Positions 58,195 through 64,000 of a DNA stretch of 64,000 bases are shown here, one piece after another. The translations under genes were made by a program, and so were the position numbers. The stretch covers positions 248,001-312,000 of the forward strand of contig BDDD01000991.1 in NCBI GenBank assembly GCA_001972305.1, read 5' to 3'. Numbering within the stretch: position 1 is the stretch's first letter; every line of letters starts with the position of its first letter. The DNA comes from Cephalotus follicularis. Lineage: Eukaryota > Streptophyta > Magnoliopsida > Oxalidales > Cephalotaceae. The notes below the pieces were generated by a model, which saw only the letters and a list, made by a program, of their open reading frames with translations, was not told the origin of the DNA and ran no database searches.

Positions 58195-58215
58195 GATGTT
58201 CAGCTTTCACTTGCT

Positions 58216-60003
58216 GACAGATCAACATCTTGCAACATCTTCAGTAGTTTCCCGTTTCCTACCGCTCCACCAGAAACTCTTCGCCAGGTCGTGCCACACC
58301 TTGGTACTTCCTGGGTGGACACTGTAGTTCGACTGGTGAGCTTATTGCAGTAGCTCATCCTTGATGCTCTCGTCATCCGGAACACATATCCTTTCTCGGA
58401 ATCTCAATATGTCATCAGTATGAATGGAGAACTCAGGCTTAGTGTCTAGGTTCTCACGGATACTCCACAATTCAGAGTCGCTATACTGAGCAGTCAGAAT
58501 ACGCTCCAGAAGTTCCGGTTGTGCTCTCATACGTGTCACCATAACACCTCGAAACCCTGAACAGATTCCATCTCTGAAACTCCTTCAATAGCTCCTACTA
58601 CGAACCCATTGCTTCAGCAATCATCGCCGTGCGACTCAGCGCAACGGTCCCTACATTCGTCCTTTTCTGGGTGGTATTGAGTGTGGCAGTTGTAGTCGTT
58701 AAAGAATACCACCCATCGTCTCTGTCCCCTGTTGGGCGCCTTCTGGAAAAAAAAATATTTTAAACTTTTGTGGTTAGCCAAGATCTCAAATTGAGCCCCA
58801 TAGGTGTAGTGCCTCCATTTCTGCAAGGCAAACGCTATGGCTGCTAACTCAAGATCATATACGGAATAACTTTCCTCGTACGGCTTAACTACTTCGATGC
58901 GTATGAAATCGCCCTACCATGTTGCATAAGAACGCATTTCAGTCCTTTCCCAGACGCATCAGTGTAGACAGTAAAACCCTCATTAACCACCGGTAATGCC
59001 AACACTGGAGTCGGAACCAACCGACTCCTCAACTCTTGGAAACTTACCTCACAAGAGCCCTTCCACACAAGCTGAACTTCTTCTGAGTCAACTGTGTAAG
59101 TGGTGTAGAAAGTTTCGAAACTCCTTGACGAATATCCGATAGTAGCCAGCCAATCCCAAGAGCTACGAATCTCCGTAACGTTCCTCGGTTGGGGCCAGTC
59201 AACAATGCTTTCAATCTTCGAAGGATCCACTGACAATCCTTCACTCGACACTATGTGGCCTAAGGAGGTCACATGATCCAGCCAAAACTCGCACTTGCTG
59301 AATTTGGCGTACAGTTGTGCCTTCCGTAGTGTCTGTAACACAATCTTCAAATGCTGTATGTGTTCCACAACGCTCTCTGAGTAGATCAGAATGTCATCTA
59401 AAATATCACGACGAAATGATCAAGATACGGTTGGAACACTCTATTCATCAGACATATAGGCTGCAGGTGCATTAGTCAAACCAACGGCAGTATCAAAATT
59501 CGTAGTGCCCATGTCTGGTTCGAATGTGGTTTTCTCCACATCACCTTCTCGGATTTTTTTTTTAACTGATGGTAACCTGTCCTCAGGTCAAGTTTGGAGG
59601 ATACAGTTGAGCCTTGCAATTTGTCGAACAACTCCTCAATATGTGGCAAAGGATACTTATTCTTCCCAGTCACTTGACTTAGTAGCCTGTAATCAATGCA
59701 TAGCCGCATCGATCCATCCTTCCTTTTCAAGAACAGAACCGGTGCTCCCCACGGAGACGCGCTCAGTATGATAAGGTCTTTATCAAGGAAATCCTGAAAT
59801 TGAACCTTCAGCTCTTCCGTTCAGAAGAAACCATTCGGTATGGTGCTTTGGATATAGGAGCAGTCCCAGATCATCTTTTGATAAGGAACTCTGACTATCG
59901 GAATCGCACTCTCATCTATTCTCGCATCAGTCAGCAAGCATTTACTAGTTGGAGCACTTGCCTCCAAACATGTGTACACACACAGTGATGTAATGCAAGT
60001 TGT
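58216..60003 (-). pseudogene. CHR-R copy 1: RT, RNase H, integrase zinc
   Basis: Minus-strand chromovirus pol fragment. [50 protein letters not shown] gap replaces part of the palm including the FIDD motif. Connection: [38 protein letters not shown]. RNase [41 protein letters not shown]. The zinc domain stops at the LTR-A junction. Repeated stops and frameshifts. Nearly identical to 61769-63552. Confidence 0.85.
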
Positions 60004-60540
60004 AGGCAGTCGACTACACAACCAAACCAGCCGACTGTCCACAAGAACATCCGACTGTTCTGGATGACAGAACAGCAGAAACACAACATTTTCATGCGAA
60101 AACTTGTCCAAACGAGTATAACATTACACCAGAGACATATGAACATATACATATGACATTGTACGATGTTTAGATGACACAAAAACACAGAATTGACATA
60201 GAGTAGAATATTGGCACAAATTAACTTCAATAGAAAGAGAGAACTTTTTAAAACATTTGCATACATATAATTTCAATCTTCTGTCCATTGCTATTTACAT
60301 ATATTAAAACCAGATTATAACATGTCCATGGTGTTTAAAACATGCTGACAGGCTTAGGATTACCATGACAGAACATATGGACAGGAATCAATACCAAAGG
60401 ACACTAAGAACACAAAACCGAAAGACAAAGTAGAACAAACCATTACAGTAAGATTACTAACCTGCAATGGAATTATAGACACTGAAAAACAGTAGAGGGA
60501 ACACCACAACACAATGTAAATCGGCTATACACAAAGATTA

Positions 60541-61066
60541 CAAACCAACGGCAGTATCAAAATTCGTAGTGCCCATGTCTGGTTCGAATGTGGTTTTCTC
60601 CACATCACCTTCTCGGATTTTTTTTTTAACTGATGGTAACTGTCCTCAGGTCAAGTTTGGAGGATACAGTTGAGCCTTGTAATTGGTCGAACAACTCCTC
60701 AATATGTGACAAAGGATACTTGTTCTTCCCAGTCACTTGACTTAGCAGCCTGTAATCAATGCATAGCCGCATCGATCCATCCTTCCTTTTCACGAACAGA
60801 ACCGGGGCTCCCCACGGAGACGCGCTCGGTCTGATAAGGTCTTTATCAAGGAAATCCTGAAATTGAACCTTCAACTCTTCCGTTCAGCAGAAACCATTCG
60901 GTATGGTGCTATGGATATAGGAACAGTCCCAGATCATCTTTTGATAAGGAACTCTGGCTATCGGAATCGCACTCTCATCTATTCTCGCATCAGTCAGCAA
61001 GCATTTACTAGTTGGAGCACTTGCCTCCAAACATGTGTACACACACAGTGATGTAATGCAAGTTGT
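60541..61066 (-). pseudogene. CHR-R copy 2: RT N-terminal part
   Basis: Repeats 59477-60003 almost base for base. Encodes [52 protein letters not shown] and [15 protein letters not shown] before breaking. It is joined directly to LTR-A3 at 60540/60541 within a shared CAAA. Confidence 0.85.
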
Positions 61067-61768
61067 GCAGAGCATGATGCAATGAATGAGTATGTGGTTA
61101 TGGAGTCAATCGATACACAAGAAATTATAACTTCATATTAGTTATATCTTCTCTATATGAGTATAACTTTACCTTGCATGATTACATGGCCGGTATCACC
61201 TTGCGGTTGTGCAGCCGCGCCACTCCTACCAGCTCCATCATTACTGGGTCGAGCTTTCACTAAAGGACATCCATTCATGCGATGATCCGATGAACCACAT
61301 CTCAGGCACTTCCCAGCTTTCTTCCAGCACTTAGTCTCCTCATGATTCGAACGACCACAAAAATTACATCGGAGGAGGGTCCTTGAACAAGAGGTATCTC
61401 GGGTAGCAGTCTGTCGAGGCTGTTTGGAAGCTTGCCCAGACCGTCCCGAAGGTTGTCTAAGATGTTGCACTTGAACGTACAATCGTTGCATTTCCCCTAT
61501 GTGAGCTGCACTAGCAGTCATCTATTGTCGGAGGAAATCAGTCATCCGCTCCATATTTGCCGAGTTGGCTTGAATCTGTTGTTGAAAGAGATCAGCCATG
61601 CGGTCAAAGTTACTCCTCTCATCAAGCGCTGGAGGAACGTTCATTCCTTCATCCACTACCGGATCATTTCCAGGTACTGGCGGTGCATTGACACTTCCGT
61701 CGGCTCTACGCCTTACTCTTCTACCACTTCGTAAGTCCATTCGGTTTCCTATATGGAATGACATAATC
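61067..61768 (-). pseudogene. CHR-R Gag lacking capsid core
   Basis: From ATG (plus 61738-61740) the N-terminus reads MDLRSGRRVRRRADGSV, then NMERMTDFLRQ, a stop, and IGEMQRLYVQVQHLRQPSG. It passes directly to a basic linker and two CCHC knuckles, CNFCGRSNHEETKC and CLRCGSSDHRMNGC, then GHVIMQGKVI. The capsid-like domain that should lie between is absent, and no protease follows before the RT fragment. Related to the CHR-B Gag by EEMQRLYAQ-type sequence. Confidence 0.82.
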
Positions 61769-63552
61769 AACAGATCAACATCTTGCGACATCTTCAGTAG
61801 TTTCCCGTTTCCTACCGCTCCACCAGAAACTCTTTGCCAGGTCGTGCCACACCTTGGTACTTCCCCGGTGGACACTGTAGTTCGACTGGTGAGCTTGTTG
61901 CAGTAGGTCATCCTTGATGCTCTCGTCATCCGGAACACATATCCTTTCTCGGAATCTCAATATGTCATCAGTATGAATGGAGAACTCAGGCTTAGTGTCT
62001 AGGTTCTCACGGATACTCCACAATTCAGAGTTGCTATACTGAGCAGTCAGAATACGCTCCAGAAGTTCCAGTTGTGCTCTCATACGTGTCACCATAACAC
62101 CTCGGAACCGTGAATAGATTCCATCTCTGAAACTCCTTCAATAGCTCCTACTGCGAACCCATTGCTTCAGCAATCATCGCCATGCGACTCAGCGCAACGG
62201 TCCCTACATTCGTCCTCTTCTGGGTGGTATTGAGTGTGGCAGTTGTAGTCGTTAAAGAATACCACCCATCGTCTCTGTCCCCTGTTGGGCGCCTTCTGGA
62301 AAAACAAATATTTTAAACTTTTGTGGTTAGCCAAGATCTCAAACTGAGCCCCATAGGTGTAGTGCCTCCATTTCTGCAAGGCAAACGCTATGGCTGCTAA
62401 CTCAAGATCATGTACGAAATAACTTTCCTCGTACGGCTTAACTTCTTCGAGGCGTATGAAATCGCCCTACCATGTTGCATAAGAACGCATTTCAGTCCTT
62501 TCCCAGACGCATTAGTGTAGACAGTAAAACCCTCATTAACCACCGGTAATGCCAACACCGGAGCCGAAACCAACCGACTCCTCAACTCTTGGAAACTTGC
62601 CTCACAAGAGCCCTTCCACACAAGCTAGACTTCTTCTGAGTCAACTGTGTAAGTGGTGTAGCAAGTTTCGAAACTCCTTGACGAATCTCCGATAGTAGCC
62701 AGCCAATCCCAAGAGCTACGAATCTCCGTAACGTTCCTCGGTTGGGGCCAGTCAACAATGCTTTCAATCTTCGAAGGATCCACTGACAATCCTTCACTCG
62801 ACACTATGTGGCCTAAGAAGGTCACATGATCCAGCCAAAACTCGCACTTGCTGAATTTGGCGTACAGTTGTTCCTTCCGTAGTGTCTGTAACACAATCTT
62901 CAAATGCTGTATGTGTTCCACAACGCTCTCTGAGTAGATCAGAATGTCATCTAAAATATCATGACAAACTGATCAAGATAGGGTTGAACACTCTGTTCAT
63001 CAGACATATAGGCTGCAGGTGCATTAGTCAAACCAACGGCAGTATCAAAATTCGTAGTGCCCATGTCTGGTTCGAATGTGGTTTTCTCCACATCACCTTC
63101 ACGGATTTTTTTTTAACTGATGGTAACCTGTCCTCAGGTCAAGTTTGGAGGATACAGTTGAGCCTTGCAATTGGTCGAACAACTCCTCAATATGTGGCAA
63201 AGGATACTTGTTCTTCCCAGTCACTTGACTTAGCAGCCTGTAATCAATGCATAGCCGAATCGATCCATCCTTCATTTTCATGAACAGAACCGGTACTCCC
63301 CACGGAGACGCGCTCGGTATGATAAGGTCTTTATCAAGGAAATCCTGAAATTGAACCTTCAGCTCTTCCGTTCAGCAGAAACCATTCGGTATGGTGCTCT
63401 GGATATAGGAGCAGTCCCAGATCATCTTTTGATAAGGAACTCTGACTATCGGAATAACACTCTCATCTATTCTCGCATCAGTCAGCAAGCATTTACTAGT
63501 TGGAGCACTTGCCTCCAAACATGTGTACACACACAGTGATGTAATGCAAGTT
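61769..63552 (-). pseudogene. CHR-R copy 3: RT, RNase H, integrase zinc
   Basis: A second full copy of the pol fragment 58216-60003 with few substitutions and small indels. Domains as in copy 1; the zinc-domain end (HRGSTKVWHDLAKSFWW) is open in 62095-61775. On the plus strand it directly follows a gag N-terminus, which is not a natural element order (integrase end fused to gag start). Confidence 0.85.
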
Positions 63553-63819
63553 GTGCAGAGCATGATGCAATGAATGAGTATGTGGTTATGGAGTCAATCG
63601 ATACACAAGCAATTATAACTTCATATTAGTTATATCTTCTCTAGATGAGTATAACTTTACCTTGCATGATTCAATTGCCGGTATCACCTTGCGGTTGTGC
63701 AGCCGCGCCACTCCTACCAGCTCCATCATTACTGGGTCGAGCTTTCACTAAAGGACATCCATTCATGCGATGATCCGATGAACCACATCTCAGGCACTTC
63801 CCAGCTTTCTTCCAGCACT
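63553..63819 (-). pseudogene. CHR-R Gag zinc-knuckle copy
   Basis: Repeats 61067-61332 (noncoding link and the second knuckle region, GSSDHRMNGC) and diverges after TTCCAGCACT at about 63819. Confidence 0.8.
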
Positions 63820-64000
63820 AGACCAGTATTGGGCTCAAGACGTCGCTAACCCCTAGCCTACGTCGAACCACCTAGCTATCACCCCAACTCCGCTGATGAT
63901 AGAAGGTAACAGTGCTGTCGGCATTTAGCGGGCAGATAACAGTACATGGTCTGCAATGCAGATCAGTATGGTGGGTGCCCTGGCCAACTCCTGGCACACA
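63820..64000. other. Unassigned right edge
   Basis: Moderately GC-rich sequence not repeated elsewhere in the window; no frame or domain recognised. It may be unrelated DNA joined to CHR-R at about 63820. Confidence 0.35.

Larger units (their letters stand above)
56413..60540 (-). mobile_element. LTR-A3: truncated and interleaved LTR-A copy
   Basis: Starts (plus) TGTAACACCCCCGGACGG and matches LTR-A2 in order up to 58194. A CHR-R fragment follows; then LTR-A sequence restarts at 60003, repeating 96 bp already present, and runs to 60540, where another CHR-R fragment begins. The LTR start (roughly the last 700 bp of LTR-A2) is absent. The left flank is TGCTG; no right TSD is visible. Confidence 0.8.

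Noticed and set aside
59821..60111. 96-codon minus-strand frame joining CHR-R to LTR-A3
   Set aside because: It crosses the 60003 junction and mixes two unrelated repeats, so it has no biological coding history.
1..64000. Host protein genes, tRNA or rRNA genes
   Set aside because: Every frame with recognisable motifs is retroelement gag or pol. No cloverleaf or rRNA-like sequence was noticed, though a tRNA scan was not possible here.

Overview
This window is plant nuclear DNA made almost entirely of nested LTR retrotransposons. I found no host gene, tRNA, rRNA or CRISPR array that I could support. The host is a plant because the elements carry plant-specific gag-pol types (Athila-like and chromodomain Ty3/gypsy), primer binding sites (PBS) matching plant tRNA-Asp and initiator tRNA-Met, and LTRs of 1.4 to 2.8 kb. 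A eudicot with a repeat-rich genome is my guess; species cannot be read from this sequence. Names such as ATH-1 or CHR-G are local labels used only here.

Layout. (1) 1-443 is unassigned flank. (2) 444-8954 is a probable old solo LTR (LTR-B1), split by ATH-1 (1105-7051), a complete-length Athila-like insertion with a perfect GAGAG target-site duplication (TSD). (3) 8955-10529 is decayed LTR-like sequence. (4) 10530-34936 is a minus-strand chromovirus (CHR-O). Its integrase is broken by two solo LTRs of one family in opposite orientation: LTR-A1 (13661-16461, TSD ATGTA) and LTR-A2 (16889-27299, TSD ATCAT). LTR-A2 is itself split by ATH-2 (17547-25164), so the nesting is three deep. (5) 34937-38912 is a decayed chromovirus fragment (CHR-F) split by solo LTR-B2 (35378-38099). 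(6) From 38913 to beyond the window is CHR-B (plus strand): 5' LTR, tRNA-Met PBS, gag, the integrase C-terminus and the start of the 3' LTR. It contains solo LTR-C (43050-45183, TSD GGCTA) and CHR-G (45653-55559, TSD GGTTC), a full-length minus-strand chromovirus. (7) LTR-A3 (from 56413) lies in the CHR-B 3' LTR and is interleaved with repeated fragments of a deleted chromovirus (CHR-R, 58216-63819).

How the parts work. In an intact chromovirus, Gag builds the particle, protease (PR) matures it, reverse transcriptase plus RNase H (RT-RH) copies RNA primed at the PBS, and integrase with its C-terminal chromodomain inserts the DNA. Every pol copy here is broken by stops or frameshifts. ATH-1 and ATH-2 are different: both have gag, protease, an acidic linker and a tryptophan-rich tail, but no RT, RNase H or integrase, and both have TSDs. 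They look like a non-autonomous GAG-PRO family mobilised in trans.

The two most interesting signals are the GAG-PRO-X elements with a repeated FYWW tail motif, and arrays of 10-bp palindromes centred on GTCGAC. These arrays sit at the same one or two offsets (about +120-500 and +1000-1480 from the LTR start) in several LTR families, with two different flanks: GCGTCGACGC and CAGTCGACTG. All boundaries were read by eye from TG..CA ends, TSDs and repeat comparison; percent identities and ages were not computed.
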